A program made the position numbers and the translations under genes. Below are positions 16,172 to 25,652 of a stretch of 64,000 bases of DNA, in pieces. Each line of letters opens with the position of its first letter. Within the stretch, counting starts at the first letter, position 1. The stretch covers positions 1-64,000 of the forward strand of contig JARLHQ010000012.1 in NCBI GenBank assembly GCA_031292175.1. The letters are read 5' to 3'. This DNA is from Humidesulfovibrio sp. (GTDB lineage: Bacteria; Desulfobacterota; Desulfovibrionia; Desulfovibrionales; Desulfovibrionaceae). The notes under the pieces are model-generated. The model saw only the letters and a program-made list of their open reading frames with translations, searched no databases and was not told the origin of the DNA.

Positions 16172-17806
16172 GTGAAAATTTGTGCGATCTCCCCCCTGAT
16201 CGGTCCCGCGTTCCAACGGATGGGGCACGAGGTGGTCAACTTCTGGCCGCGTGAAACCCTGTTCGATCTGGCGGCCGCCCTGGCCGAGCGGGCTTTCGTC
16301 CCGGACCTCATCTTTCAGGAGGAGAGCCTGGGCCCGCGCGTGATCCTTGGCGGCCTGCAACGCTTCTCCTGTCCCAAGATCTTCTGGTCCCTCGACACCC
16401 ATCTGAATTTGTTCTGGCAAAGGTTCTACTTCCGTCTCTTCGACGGGGTGCTGACCCCGCACGTGAGCATCCTCCAGAACGCCCTGCGCGCGCCGCATCC
16501 GGCCCTGGGCCGCATGGCCATGTTCGGGCCCGAGCGCCCCTGGCGGCCCTTTGCCGAACGTGGGCGCGACGTGGGCTTCGTGGGCCGCCTGACGGAGCAA
16601 CGGTTGCTGCGCAAATGGCTGGTCCAGTTCCTTGTGGAGCGCTATTCGGCCGAGGCGGCCCAGGACCTGACCTTCCAGGGGATGCTGGACTTCTACGGCG
16701 ACACGCGCCTGGCCCCCAACGAGGCCCTGCTTTCCGAGGTCAATTTTCGGCTGGTGGAGGCCGCCGGCTGCGGCTGTCTTGTGCTGAGCCAGGACGTGGG
16801 GCCGGACCAGGACGTGCTGTTCGCGCGCGGCCGCGAGATAGAGACCTATGCCCATGTGCTGGAGCTGCAAGCCTTGCTCGACCATTACCGGGCCCGGCCG
16901 GACGAGGCCGAGCGCCTGGGCCGGGCGGCCTGGGAGCGGGTGCGGCGGGAGCATCTGGTGGGCCACCGCTGCCAAAGCGTGCTGGACTTCGCGGCCGGGC
17001 TTTCCCCCGCCGCCTTACGCGGGGCGGAGGCGGAAGCCGCCTACTGGCTGAGCCTGACGCACCTGCGACGGGCCGGGATGTTCTCCGCCACGGCCGAGGG
17101 TCTGGGCCGGGCCTTGGCCCAGCTGCCACCCACGCCGGAAGTCTTGACCGCGCTCATGACGCTCGCGGTGGAGAATGGCTCCAGGGACGAGGCGCTGATT
17201 TTTTTGTGCCGCATCCTTGCCGAGGGAGTCCACCCGGAGCAGTTGGACGTGAACCTGGCCGGCTCCATGGGTGGTGTTCTTCTGGAGGACTGGAACGTGG
17301 CCCGGCAATTCTGGTTCCGGCACGCCTCGGCGCATAAAAAGGACGCCGCGCAGCCCGAAAGTCCCGCCCGGCTGTGTCAGCTGTGGGCCAAGGAACTCGC
17401 CACGGCAGGGCGTCTCGGCTCGGCCGGCTTTCAATACGATTCCGCCGCACACTTGCCCCGTGCGGCGGTGGAGTGCCTGTACCAGGCCCAGCGGCTGGAC
17501 CCCGGCGATTTGGAAATCCCCCGCAGACTGGTGGCGCTGACCTCGAACATGCGGGGGTACGATTTCACCCGGCTCGGGCACCTGTCCCACCTGTCCCTGC
17601 ATAGCCCCAAGGACTGGCGCACCGGCCTGCGCCTTGGCATGGCGGGGCTCACGGCCTATCGTCTGGAGGCCGGGTTGGAGGAAATCCTCCTGGCCCGGCG
17701 CAATGCCGTGGACCAGGGCAAGGAGGACAGCTTCCGCAGCACCCTGTCCGCCCTTGATTCGAGGGGGTTCGTGCTCGCCGCCCTGCGGAAGCGCGGCGCG
17801 GCCTAG
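16172..17806 (+). CDS. CgeB-like glycosyltransferase with C-terminal helical region
   Basis: 544 residues from GTG 16172. The first ~280 residues read as a GT-B enzyme of the CgeB/DUF3880 kind: an early KICAISPLIGPAF strand, FWSLDTHLNLF, DVGFVGRL and, at the nucleotide-sugar site, NFRLVEAAGCGCLVLSQDV. The remaining ~260 residues are helical and TPR-like. Such proteins cluster with flagellin or surface-glycan genes in this lineage, and a DUF115 gene and a GT2 gene follow on the opposite strand. The ribosome-binding site is weak; an in-frame ATG at 16139 is the alternative. Confidence 0.75.
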   Translation: MKICAISPLIGPAFQRMGHEVVNFWPRETLFDLAAALAERAFVPDLIFQEESLGPRVILGGLQRFSCPKIFWSLDTHLNLFWQRFYFRLFDGVLTPHVSILQNALRAPHPALGRMAMFGPERPWRPFAERGRDVGFVGRLTEQRLLRKWLVQFLVERYSAEAAQDLTFQGMLDFYGDTRLAPNEALLSEVNFRLVEAAGCGCLVLSQDVGPDQDVLFARGREIETYAHVLELQALLDHYRARPDEAERLGRAAWERVRREHLVGHRCQSVLDFAAGLSPAALRGAEAEAAYWLSLTHLRRAGMFSATAEGLGRALAQLPPTPEVLTALMTLAVENGSRDEALIFLCRILAEGVHPEQLDVNLAGSMGGVLLEDWNVARQFWFRHASAHKKDAAQPESPARLCQLWAKELATAGRLGSAGFQYDSAAHLPRAAVECLYQAQRLDPGDLEIPRRLVALTSNMRGYDFTRLGHLSHLSLHSPKDWRTGLRLGMAGLTAYRLEAGLEEILLARRNAVDQGKEDSFRSTLSALDSRGFVLAALRKRGAA

Positions 17807-17819
17807 GGGCGAACCCCGC

Positions 17820-19598
17820 TCAGCACTGCGGGGAGTAGGCGAGCAGCTGCTCAAGATCCAGAACGTTGTCGCCCCGGATCAGAGAAAGGGCATAGTGGTA
17901 CTCCCGGGCGCAACCGGGAGCGAGGAGCAGCACGTCCTGGAAACGTATCCAGTCATGCAGCGCGGCCAGCTCCACGCTGCCGGACGAGGGCTTGGGGCGC
18001 CCGGCCTCAATGGCCTGGATTCCAAGGAAGCGCCAGGACCAGTCCGGTCGCAGGCGCCCCAGCCGGGGCAGGATTTCCATCTCCTCCTCCGCCGTGCATA
18101 GGACCGGCAGGGCCACGCCCTTGGCGGCCTGGCAGTGCAGGGCGGCCACATTGCGCGCAAAGCGCGCCTGGAGGCACAATTCCTCGGCCAGGTTGACCGC
18201 GAGGCGGGTCAGGTTCTCCGCGCCGCTGGGCCGGAACCAGGGCATGTTGGCCGCCACATAGCGCTGGCACGGGTGCTGCCCAAGAGCCTCCGGGGCGCTC
18301 ACGCGCAGGCAGGTCAGGAGGTCGCGGCCGTGTTTGGCCTCCTTGAGATCGCTGGCGTAGCGTGCGCGCGTGGCCTGGAGATTTACTGCTTCGGGCAGGG
18401 TCGCGGCCCGGTCGGTCTTGGCCAGGAAGGGCGCCTTGTCCAGTTCGGGGGCGGCCAGCGCCTCGTCGACACTCATGGGCGCGCAGACGTCCGGGTCCAG
18501 CAGGCTCAAGGACGAGAGGTTGCGGAAGACCGTGCCCTGGGCGGCGTGGATGGCCTGGACGAACAGTTCGGCCTCGGCGGCGGTGGCGAAAAACTGCAGG
18601 GTGGTGTCCGCGCGCCGACCCTTCGCGTCGGCCAGGGCGACGGCGCCGGAAGCGCTGCTCATGGGCGCGTTGTAGGGTGGGAGTTCCTGGCCGTCGTCCC
18701 GCTCCACGTAATAGGTGGCGTTGTTGAGCAGGCGCAGGTCCGCTCCGGCCAACAGCGCCTGCGGCGCGTGGAGCGCCTCGACCGCGCCCAGACAGGCCAG
18801 AAGCGAACTCAGCCACGATTCGCGCAGGCGCGCCGGATTCGGCAAGAGCGCGAGGTCAAAGCTGTCGATGAAGAACGTGTGCCGGAAGCGTGGCGCGAAG
18901 GTCTGCACGGGTGCGCACGAGAGCGCCAGCAGCACCGAACGCGGAAATTTCTCGTCTGGGTGGTGGAAGTGCTCCTGCAGGGGCACGGTGTCCAACTGCA
19001 CGAGCACGTCCGGCTCCACGCCGCACTCGCGCAGGAGGGGCAGCAGCCGGGAGAGGGTCACGATGAGGTAACGGCGGGCCAGTTCTGGCAGGTGCTCTTT
19101 GAGAAGCCTTAAGGACGGTCCCGGCAGCAGCAGCAGGCAGGGCAGTCCCACGCGCTGGCCTTCGAGCTTGTCCACGAGGTTGTGCCGCAGGTGCAGGGGC
19201 GTATTGCGGTAGCGGTGCAGCAGGTGCAGATATTCCGGCGGCGTGTCTTCCGGCCGCAGCTTGAGCGGATCAGGAATGCGCGTGCTGTGGAACGGCATCT
19301 CCACATACTTGACGTACAGCAGGGTCAGGAGCTTTTGGGCGCAGAGCACGCCACGCGGGTTGCGCGCATGCTCCGCGCTGGTGGTCACCAGCACGAGCCC
19401 GCTGGCCATGGCCTTTGGGTCGAGCCCGGCAATGCGGGAGAGCGCCGCCGCATCGACCTTCTCCAATACCAACAGCTGAGCATCGGAGAGCTGGAGGGGG
19501 CGCTGCGTCAGGTTGGCGGGCCTGCCCAGGCAGACCACGAACTGCCCCGCTACGGCGGGGAGTTCATCGATGACGGCGAGGAAGCGTGGCTCAGGCAT
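17820..19598 (-). CDS. DUF115 / Maf-type motility accessory protein
   Basis: 592 residues. The central LLLLPGPSLRLLKEHLPEL matches the GPSL signature of DUF115 (6-hydroxymethylpterin pyrophosphokinase MptE-like), the domain of Maf proteins that glycosylate flagellin with nonulosonic acids. The large N- and C-terminal regions are helical and poorly defined. Start ATG 19598 is preceded by GGAGA. It faces the CgeB-like glycosyltransferase tail to tail with 13 bases between. A role in flagellin glycosylation is inferred from family and neighbours; no flagellin gene is present here. Confidence 0.75.
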   Translation of the reverse strand: MPEPRFLAVIDELPAVAGQFVVCLGRPANLTQRPLQLSDAQLLVLEKVDAAALSRIAGLDPKAMASGLVLVTTSAEHARNPRGVLCAQKLLTLLYVKYVEMPFHSTRIPDPLKLRPEDTPPEYLHLLHRYRNTPLHLRHNLVDKLEGQRVGLPCLLLLPGPSLRLLKEHLPELARRYLIVTLSRLLPLLRECGVEPDVLVQLDTVPLQEHFHHPDEKFPRSVLLALSCAPVQTFAPRFRHTFFIDSFDLALLPNPARLRESWLSSLLACLGAVEALHAPQALLAGADLRLLNNATYYVERDDGQELPPYNAPMSSASGAVALADAKGRRADTTLQFFATAAEAELFVQAIHAAQGTVFRNLSSLSLLDPDVCAPMSVDEALAAPELDKAPFLAKTDRAATLPEAVNLQATRARYASDLKEAKHGRDLLTCLRVSAPEALGQHPCQRYVAANMPWFRPSGAENLTRLAVNLAEELCLQARFARNVAALHCQAAKGVALPVLCTAEEEMEILPRLGRLRPDWSWRFLGIQAIEAGRPKPSSGSVELAALHDWIRFQDVLLLAPGCAREYHYALSLIRGDNVLDLEQLLAYSPQC

Positions 19599-19756
19599 TG
19601 CTGTCTCCGGTTCGGATCGGCGGCATCCGGTACGTGGTCCCGCGGCCGTTGCCTTCGGGACGCGCCGTGCCTTCCGCCGCGGGGCTGTCGCGCGGACTGT
19701 GCAGGCACAACGCCGGGCGTGTCAACACCTCGCCGTTTGCCGGGGGCGCAAAGAAA

Positions 19757-21382
19757 CTAGGCGCGCCCCCAGGGAAGCAGGCTTAAGTTGTCGAGTTTGC
19801 GCAGCTCGTCCATGTGCGCGAAGTGCTTGTAAAAGAGCTTGATGTCGTTGCCGATGCCGTTCCCAATGCGGGCAAACTCCCGCGGATCGGTTTTGACCCC
19901 GAGCCCGGACGACTGGTGGTGCACGCAGGTGACGAGCCCGCAGTACATGACCTTCCAGCCCGCCAGGCACAGGCACAGGTCGTGGTCGATGTCGTCCACC
20001 TGTGAGGGCGAGAAGCGTATGTCGAAGTTCGGCGCCTCGCGCAGGGCGCTGGTGCGCAACAGGTGCAGGCAGCCCATGACCGAGCGCGTCTCACGGATGA
20101 AATCGTACGCGCCGTTGTCGAACTGGTGGTCCGGAGCGCCAAGGTTGAGTTTCAGGAGATCATCCTTGGCTACGCTGACGTAGCGGAACAGGTACTGCAG
20201 TTTGGCCGGGCGGCCGGGGAAGACGATTTTTCCGCCCACCACCGCGATCTTCTCGTCCCTTTCCGCCACGGAGAGGTACCACTCCAGCCAGTCCTCGGGC
20301 ACGTCCACGTCGTCGTCGAGGAAGGCCACATAGTCGGTCTCCCAGGTGGAGGGCTGGTTGATGAGCCAGTTGCGCGCGGCGGGCGCGCCGATGTTCACGT
20401 GCAGCGGAATGATGGTGAAGGCGTTGCGCGGAAAGAGCTTTTTCGCCCACTCGGCCACGGCCAGACTATCGTCGGTGCAGCCGTTCAAGAGCACGGTGAT
20501 GGAGGCCCCTCCGATGTTCGAGGCGGCGAGGCTGGCCAGGGTGGCCTTGAGCACGGAGGCCTTATTGTATGAGTATAGGTAGATGGCAACTTTCTTCTTC
20601 TGGACGAGCTCGGCGCGCTTCACGCTTGGGCTTTGCAGCTCCATGAGCCGGAAGCGCGCGGCGGCCTGGCTCTTGTCCAGCGTGAGCGAACGCTCGTAGC
20701 GCGCGATGGCCGTGGGCACGTCGCCCAGCATGCGGGCCAGCTCGGCCGCGAAATTCAGGTTTACCTCCCGATGCGCCGCCGGGGGCAACAGTTCCCACAG
20801 GCGCGCGGCCTCCTCCGTGTGGCCCATGGCCGCGTAGTGGCGGAAAAGCATGCCGTTGAAGTCGTCCTGCAGGCGCTTGGGGCATTTGAACTTGCGCAGC
20901 CAGTCCGGCGCGTTGCCCAGGATGAAGTCCGCGGCCAACAGCAGCTCGGCGGCCAGGGCGTAACTGGGGAAAGCTTCCAGGAGCCTGCGCAGGAAGAGCG
21001 AGATGTCTTGGGCTTCCTTCGTTATCTCCAGTCCCGCGATCATGTTGAAGGTCTCTGGCTCGAAATTCGTTTTGTCCAGGATCTCGATCTTGAGCCGGGC
21101 CTCGGGGGCGTCCAGGACGGGCTTGGTGCGCATATTGGCGATGTCGAATGGCGAGAACTGGAGGCACTTGTCCAGCAGGTACTCCAGGGGTTCCCTGGCG
21201 CATTGCGCGCCTTCCGTGTTGAAGGCCGCCAGAAAACGGTTCAGGTAGCACACGGTCAGGGTCCGGTCCAAAAGGAAGTTGGCCCGGTAGTTGTTGAAGT
21301 GGACCAGCACGTCCTCGGGGGAGAGGTTGGCGAGTTCGCCGTGCAGTCCCTCGGCCATGATGCGGAAATAGTTTTCGTTCAT
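19757..21382 (-). CDS. family 2 glycosyltransferase with N-terminal helical region
   Basis: 541 residues. Residues 1-260 are helical and TPR-like (LNFAAELARMLGDVPTAIARYERSL). The GT-A domain begins at VAIYLYSYNKASVL and carries FLDDDVDVPEDWLEWYL (the DxD metal site) and DDIDHDLCLCLAGWKVMY (acceptor-side acidic motif). It is probably co-transcribed with the DUF115 gene 158 bases downstream. ATG 21382 has a G-run upstream. The sugar transferred is unknown. Confidence 0.8.
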   Translation of the reverse strand: MNENYFRIMAEGLHGELANLSPEDVLVHFNNYRANFLLDRTLTVCYLNRFLAAFNTEGAQCAREPLEYLLDKCLQFSPFDIANMRTKPVLDAPEARLKIEILDKTNFEPETFNMIAGLEITKEAQDISLFLRRLLEAFPSYALAAELLLAADFILGNAPDWLRKFKCPKRLQDDFNGMLFRHYAAMGHTEEAARLWELLPPAAHREVNLNFAAELARMLGDVPTAIARYERSLTLDKSQAAARFRLMELQSPSVKRAELVQKKKVAIYLYSYNKASVLKATLASLAASNIGGASITVLLNGCTDDSLAVAEWAKKLFPRNAFTIIPLHVNIGAPAARNWLINQPSTWETDYVAFLDDDVDVPEDWLEWYLSVAERDEKIAVVGGKIVFPGRPAKLQYLFRYVSVAKDDLLKLNLGAPDHQFDNGAYDFIRETRSVMGCLHLLRTSALREAPNFDIRFSPSQVDDIDHDLCLCLAGWKVMYCGLVTCVHHQSSGLGVKTDPREFARIGNGIGNDIKLFYKHFAHMDELRKLDNLSLLPWGRA

Positions 21383-21573
21383 GCGTGCCCCCGCGCGCTA
21401 TGGCCTGGATTTTCAGTTCTTTGTGTCCACTCCAGCACATTGTCTGGACTGAGGCGCGCCGGACATGCGGGGCGCTCAAGCGGCAGACGCGTGAGCGGCG
21501 CGGACATACGGCGCGCGCCGCGAAACTGCCTGCGACATGCACATTCCGCGCCAGCGCTAGCGAGGGGCGAAGG

Positions 21574-23010
21574 TCAGGAGCGGCCGCAGTCCGGGGCCTG
21601 TCCGTCTGTTTCGATAACGCGCCGCCTGGCCCACCCCCCGTGCCGGAAGCGCAGGCCGAAGGCGAGCGCCAGGGTGCAGATGTAGGCCGAAAGTGCGAGC
21701 CAGGGGCCGTGGATGCCGCCCAAACCGTTTTGCACCAGAAGCCAGGCGGGGCCGATGAGCACGCAGAGACTGGCCCCGAGCATGGTGAGCATGACGAAGC
21801 GCGTGTCGCCCGCGCCCTTGAGCGCTCCGAAATAAATGACGGACACGGCGTCGGCCAGGCTGTACAGCGCCACGTAGCGCAGCAGGATCACGCCGGTGGC
21901 GCGAATCTCGGCGAAGAACGCGGGGGGCGGACTGCCGGCGTTGTGGGCGGAACTGGCGGCGGACTGGAACAGGTCGAGCAGCGGGCCGGGCGCGAGGACA
22001 AAGACCAGGCCCACGGCGACCATCCACGACAGAGCCAGGAAGAGCGAATTTCCGGTGGCTCGACGGGCGCGGTCCGGCCTGTCCTGGCCTTGGCTGCGGC
22101 CCACAAGGATGCTGACCGCGATGGACAGGCCGATGACCGGCAGATACGTGAGCCCGTTGATGGAAAAGGCGATGTTCGTGGCGGTCAGCGCCACCAGGCC
22201 CATTCGCCCCACCAGGAGTGAGAAGCCCGTCAGGGCCATGATGTCGAGGAAAAATTGCACGCCCGCGGGCAGGCCGATCTTCAGAAGCCGCGTGAGCATC
22301 TCCGGCTCCAGCCGCCAGGCCGAGCGCACGTGGTGCCGGGCCTCGGCCTCCGGTGCCAGCAGCAGCAGGCCGAAGAGCAGGCAGGTGAACGCTCCGCCTG
22401 TGACCGTGGCGATGGCCGCGCCGGTAATGCCCAGCTCCGGCGCGCCCAGCCGCCCGAAGATCAGCGCATAGCCCAGCGGAATATTCAACGCCGCGCCCAG
22501 GAGATTCACCACCATCACCGCCACCGTGCGCCCCAGACCGGAAAAATAGCCGGAAAGCGCGGTGGCGAGCACCAGGAACACGCCACCCAGGGTGAGGATG
22601 CGGTAGTACTCGGCCTCCAGGCCGCGCACGGCCGGAGGGTGCCCGGCCAGCTCGAAAATCGGACCGCCCAGCCCGGCCAGGAGGGCCAACGCGACTCCAG
22701 AGGCCAGGCTGAACCAGACGCCGGCCCACAGGGCCGCGCCCACGCGCTCCGGGTGGCAGGCTCCGTGGTATTGGGCTACCAGCACGCCCACGCAGGTCGT
22801 CACGCCCATGAAGAAAGCCACGGCCAGAAAGGAGACGATGCTCCCGGGCACGGCGGCGGCCAACTCGGTCACGGCATGGTGGCCCAGGAACACGCGGTCG
22901 GTGAACTGCATGAGCGTGGCGCTGCCCATGCTGATCATGAGCGGCGCGCCCACGGTGAGCACCTCGCGGCAGCCGCAGGGGCCGTTCCAGCGTTCCCTTA
23001 AGTGGAACAT
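21574..23010 (-). CDS. MATE family efflux transporter
   Basis: 478 residues with about twelve hydrophobic segments in two similar halves. MATE features include LTVGAPLMISMGSATLMQF near the N-terminus and, at the same place in the second half, LKIGLPAGVQFFLDIM. MATE carriers expel drugs or metabolites in exchange for Na+ or H+; the substrate is not predictable. Its ATG shares one base with the stop of the upstream flavoprotein gene (TGATG), so both are translated from one message. Confidence 0.9.
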   Translation of the reverse strand: MFHLRERWNGPCGCREVLTVGAPLMISMGSATLMQFTDRVFLGHHAVTELAAAVPGSIVSFLAVAFFMGVTTCVGVLVAQYHGACHPERVGAALWAGVWFSLASGVALALLAGLGGPIFELAGHPPAVRGLEAEYYRILTLGGVFLVLATALSGYFSGLGRTVAVMVVNLLGAALNIPLGYALIFGRLGAPELGITGAAIATVTGGAFTCLLFGLLLLAPEAEARHHVRSAWRLEPEMLTRLLKIGLPAGVQFFLDIMALTGFSLLVGRMGLVALTATNIAFSINGLTYLPVIGLSIAVSILVGRSQGQDRPDRARRATGNSLFLALSWMVAVGLVFVLAPGPLLDLFQSAASSAHNAGSPPPAFFAEIRATGVILLRYVALYSLADAVSVIYFGALKGAGDTRFVMLTMLGASLCVLIGPAWLLVQNGLGGIHGPWLALSAYICTLALAFGLRFRHGGWARRRVIETDGQAPDCGRS

Positions 23011-24266
23011 CAGAGCGCTTGCCCCGCGGCAAAGCCGGAGGCCCAGGCCCAGTGCAGGTTGTAGCCGCCCAGCTCCCCGGCCACGTCCAGCGCCTCGCCG
23101 ATGGCGAAGAGCCCTGGCAGGGACTTGCATTGCATAGTCTTGGCGGAGAAGGCCTCCGTGCCGAGGCCGCCGCTGGCCGCCTCGGCCCTGGCCATGCCCG
23201 CCGTGCCCTTGGGGGTGATGCGCCAGTCGGTGAGCAGCTCCGTGATGGCCGTCAACTCCGCGCGTGAAAGTTCGGCCAAGCGGCGGTCCGCCAAACCCGT
23301 GGGCAGGGCCGCCAGCCTCGCCTCTGCCAGCCGGCGCGGCAAAAGCTCGGCGATGACGGAACGCGCCAGAGATTTGGCGCGGCCGGGCTCACGCAACAGG
23401 GCGGGCACGTCGGCCTGCGGGGCCAAGTCGACGCGAATGGCCTCGCCGCGCCGCCAGTGCGAGGAGATTTGCAGCGCGGCCGGGCCGGACAGCCCCTGAT
23501 GCGTGAAGAGCAGGCCGTCGGTATAGGCCGCGCCGCCGCTGGCGCTGTCCGGGGCCAGGCTCAGGCGCGCGATGACCGAGAGGCCGGACAGCTCACGGCA
23601 GAGCGCGCCCTCCGGGCCGGAGAGCTCAAGCGGCGTCAGCGCCGGGCGCGCGGGCGCGTGCGGCAGGCCCAGCTGCCCGGCCAGTCGGGCGATGATGTCC
23701 GTGCCGCCCAGGGCGGGCCAGGCCGGACTGCCCAGGGCCAGCACCACGCGCTGGGCGAGGAGCGGCCCATGTTCGGTCTCGACGCGGTACGCGCCGCCGG
23801 GCTCGGCTGGGGGCGTCACGGCCGTGACGGCGCGGCCCGTGAGGAAGCGGCACCCGGCCTTGCGGCAGGCCTTTTCCAAGGTCTCGCACAGGGCGGCGGC
23901 CCCCTGGTCGCAGAACATTTTGCCCTGGTCCTCTTCGTGGGCGCTCAGGCCAAGTCCGGCCAGCAGGTCCAGGAACTGCGCGGGCGTGAAACGCGCGAGA
24001 GCCTGGGCCGTGAAGCGCTGGTTCTTCGAAAGGTAGTGCGCGGGTGCGGCGTTCTGGTTGGTGCAGTTGCAGCGCCCGCCACCGGAGGCGCGCAGTTTGC
24101 GCCCGGTCTCGCGGCCCTGGTCCACCAGGAGGATGTGCTGGCCGCCCTTGGGGAGGCCCGATTCTTTGAAGCGGCGCGCGGCGGTGAGGGCACAGAGCAT
24201 CCCGGCCGGGCCCGCGCCCAGGATGAGGATTTCGGCGTCGTGCCGTTGCGGGTCGAGGTTGGACAT
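23010..24266 (-). CDS. BaiN/HI0933 family FAD-dependent oxidoreductase
   Basis: 418 residues. It has the N-terminal dinucleotide-binding motif ILGAGPAGM, then GRKLRASGGGRCNCTN, which is the signature of the HI0933/BaiN/RdsA flavoprotein family, and a C-terminal FAIGEALDVAGELGGYN that closes the FAD site. The natural substrate of most members is unknown. ATG 24266 gives the family's usual length; sequence upstream in frame is not protein-like. It is the first gene of a pair with the MATE transporter. Confidence 0.88.
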   Translation of the reverse strand: MSNLDPQRHDAEILILGAGPAGMLCALTAARRFKESGLPKGGQHILLVDQGRETGRKLRASGGGRCNCTNQNAAPAHYLSKNQRFTAQALARFTPAQFLDLLAGLGLSAHEEDQGKMFCDQGAAALCETLEKACRKAGCRFLTGRAVTAVTPPAEPGGAYRVETEHGPLLAQRVVLALGSPAWPALGGTDIIARLAGQLGLPHAPARPALTPLELSGPEGALCRELSGLSVIARLSLAPDSASGGAAYTDGLLFTHQGLSGPAALQISSHWRRGEAIRVDLAPQADVPALLREPGRAKSLARSVIAELLPRRLAEARLAALPTGLADRRLAELSRAELTAITELLTDWRITPKGTAGMARAEAASGGLGTEAFSAKTMQCKSLPGLFAIGEALDVAGELGGYNLHWAWASGFAAGQAL

Positions 24267-24440
24267 GGCGCGGTTGTAGGGGATGCGCCGGGGGAACACA
24301 AGCCGCCCCGCCCTGGCCCGCGCGTTTTGCGGCCGGGCTCTTCCCATCCGGCCGGGATTGTGGTAGCTCTGAGGGCTGGGCGCGGGCCTTGGTCCGCGTG
24401 GCCAGGAATCTTCACGCGACATACGCACAAGGGGTGGGCT

Positions 24441-24527
24441 ATGGATTTCTTCTTTTTCTTCGCCGGATTGCTCTGCACCATCGCTGCTCTGCTGGTTATC
24501 AAGACCACCAGCCCGAACCAGCACTAG
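24441..24527 (+). CDS. 28-residue single-span membrane protein
   Basis: ATG 24441 is preceded by AAGGGG with a 6-base spacer. The product begins MDFFFFFAGLLC, continues as one hydrophobic helix and ends with a polar tail (KTTSPNQH). Such size and layout fit bacterial small membrane proteins that bind larger membrane complexes. The good ribosome-binding site and the terminator about 140 bases downstream argue for a real gene; there is no family match I can recall. Confidence 0.55.
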   Translation: MDFFFFFAGLLCTIAALLVIKTTSPNQH

Positions 24528-24665
24528 GCTTAAATCGGCGCGAGCCGGACCGTGTCCGTTGGTGGCCTTTCCGTGGAGAAGGGTGTGCTGATGGGCGCTG
24601 GACGCCTCGAGACTTCCCGCCGCCCTCTTGGCACGAGAGCGCGGCGGGGCTTGTGAGTTTTCAAG

Positions 24666-24687
24666 GCCCGCTTTGGCGGGCTTTTTT
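24666..24687 (+). terminator. Rho-independent terminator
   Basis: GCCCGC (24666-24671), loop TTTG, GCGGGC (24676-24681), then six T. It would end plus-strand transcription coming from the small membrane protein ORF. Confidence 0.85.
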
Positions 24688-24695
24688 GCGTCCTT

Positions 24696-24773
24696 CGTCT
24701 GGAACTGGCGTCTGGGCCTGTCGTCTGGATCTGTCGTCTGGAACTGCCGTTTGGAGCTGGCGCTTGGGGCTGG
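24696..24773. repeat. six tandem 13-bp repeats
   Basis: Six directly adjacent 13-base units with consensus CGTCTGGAACTGG, starting at 24696, 24709, 24722, 24735, 24748 and 24761. The first four keep the first seven bases CGTCTGG and the last two vary to CGTTTGG and CGCTTGG. The array lies between a terminator and the ribosome-binding site of xthA, so it would be in the xthA leader if transcription starts upstream of it. Confidence 0.85.
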
Positions 24774-24870
24774 GCGCGCGGGGCTTGCCCTGACCCGGGC
24801 GCAGCCTGTACACAGGAGGCGCGGCCCGCGTGATTCCCACCGGGCCCGACACACAAACCGGAGGCCGCCC

Positions 24871-25632
24871 ATGCGCATTGTTTCTTGGAACGTCAATGGC
24901 TTCCGCGCCGCCCTCGGCAAGGGCTTTCTCGACTGGCTCGCGGCCTGCGGCGCGGACGTGGTGATGTTGCAGGAGACCAAGGTGGAGCCGGAGCAGCTGG
25001 CCGAGACCGAGCGCAATCCCGCGGGTTACGCGGGCATCTGGAACTGGTCCAAGGGCAAAAAGGGCTACTCCGGCACGGCCTGCCTGGCCAAGGCGACACC
25101 CCTGGCGCATTCCTTCGGCCTGGAGGATCCGCGCTACCGGGGCGAGGGCCGGGTCATCCACATGGAGTACCCGGACTTCCACCTCTTCAACATCTATTTC
25201 CCGAACGGGCAGAAGGACGAGGAGCGCCTGGCCTACAAGCTGGGCTTCTACGACGCCTTCCTGGCCCAGGCCGAGGTCCTGCGCAAGACGAAGCCCATCG
25301 TGGTCGGCGGCGACTTCAACACCGCGCACAGGGAGATCGACCTTAAGAACGCCAAGGCCAACGAGAAGACCAGCGGCTTTTTGCCCATCGAGCGCGCCTG
25401 GATCGACAAGTTCATCGCAAGCGGCTACGTGGACACCTTCCGGCTCTTTGAGTCCGGTCCGGACCACTACTCGTGGTGGAGCTTCCGCGCCAACGCCCGG
25501 GCCAAGAACGTGGGCTGGCGCATTGACTACTTCTTTGTGTCCGAGGAATTGCGCGGCCGGGTCAAGACCGCCTGGATCGCCCCCGAGGTGCGGGGCAGCG
25601 ACCACTGCCCTGTTGGCGTGGAGATCTTGTAG
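24871..25632 (+). CDS. xthA: exodeoxyribonuclease III
   Basis: 253 residues, full length for the family. MRIVSWNVNGFRAAL at the start supplies the metal-site Asn, MLQETKV the metal-binding Glu, VGGDFNTAH the catalytic Asp-Asn, and RGSDHCPVG the terminal Asp-His. The enzyme removes nucleotides from 3' ends and cuts at abasic sites during base-excision repair. ATG 24871 has GGAGG seven bases upstream. Confidence 0.95.
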   Translation: MRIVSWNVNGFRAALGKGFLDWLAACGADVVMLQETKVEPEQLAETERNPAGYAGIWNWSKGKKGYSGTACLAKATPLAHSFGLEDPRYRGEGRVIHMEYPDFHLFNIYFPNGQKDEERLAYKLGFYDAFLAQAEVLRKTKPIVVGGDFNTAHREIDLKNAKANEKTSGFLPIERAWIDKFIASGYVDTFRLFESGPDHYSWWSFRANARAKNVGWRIDYFFVSEELRGRVKTAWIAPEVRGSDHCPVGVEIL

Positions 25633-25652
25633 CCCAGGGCTTACCTCTTCAC

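Noticed and set aside
24696-24773. CRISPR-like interpretation of the tandem array
   Set aside because: Units are directly adjacent 13-mers with no spacers and no cas genes nearby; it is a simple tandem repeat.
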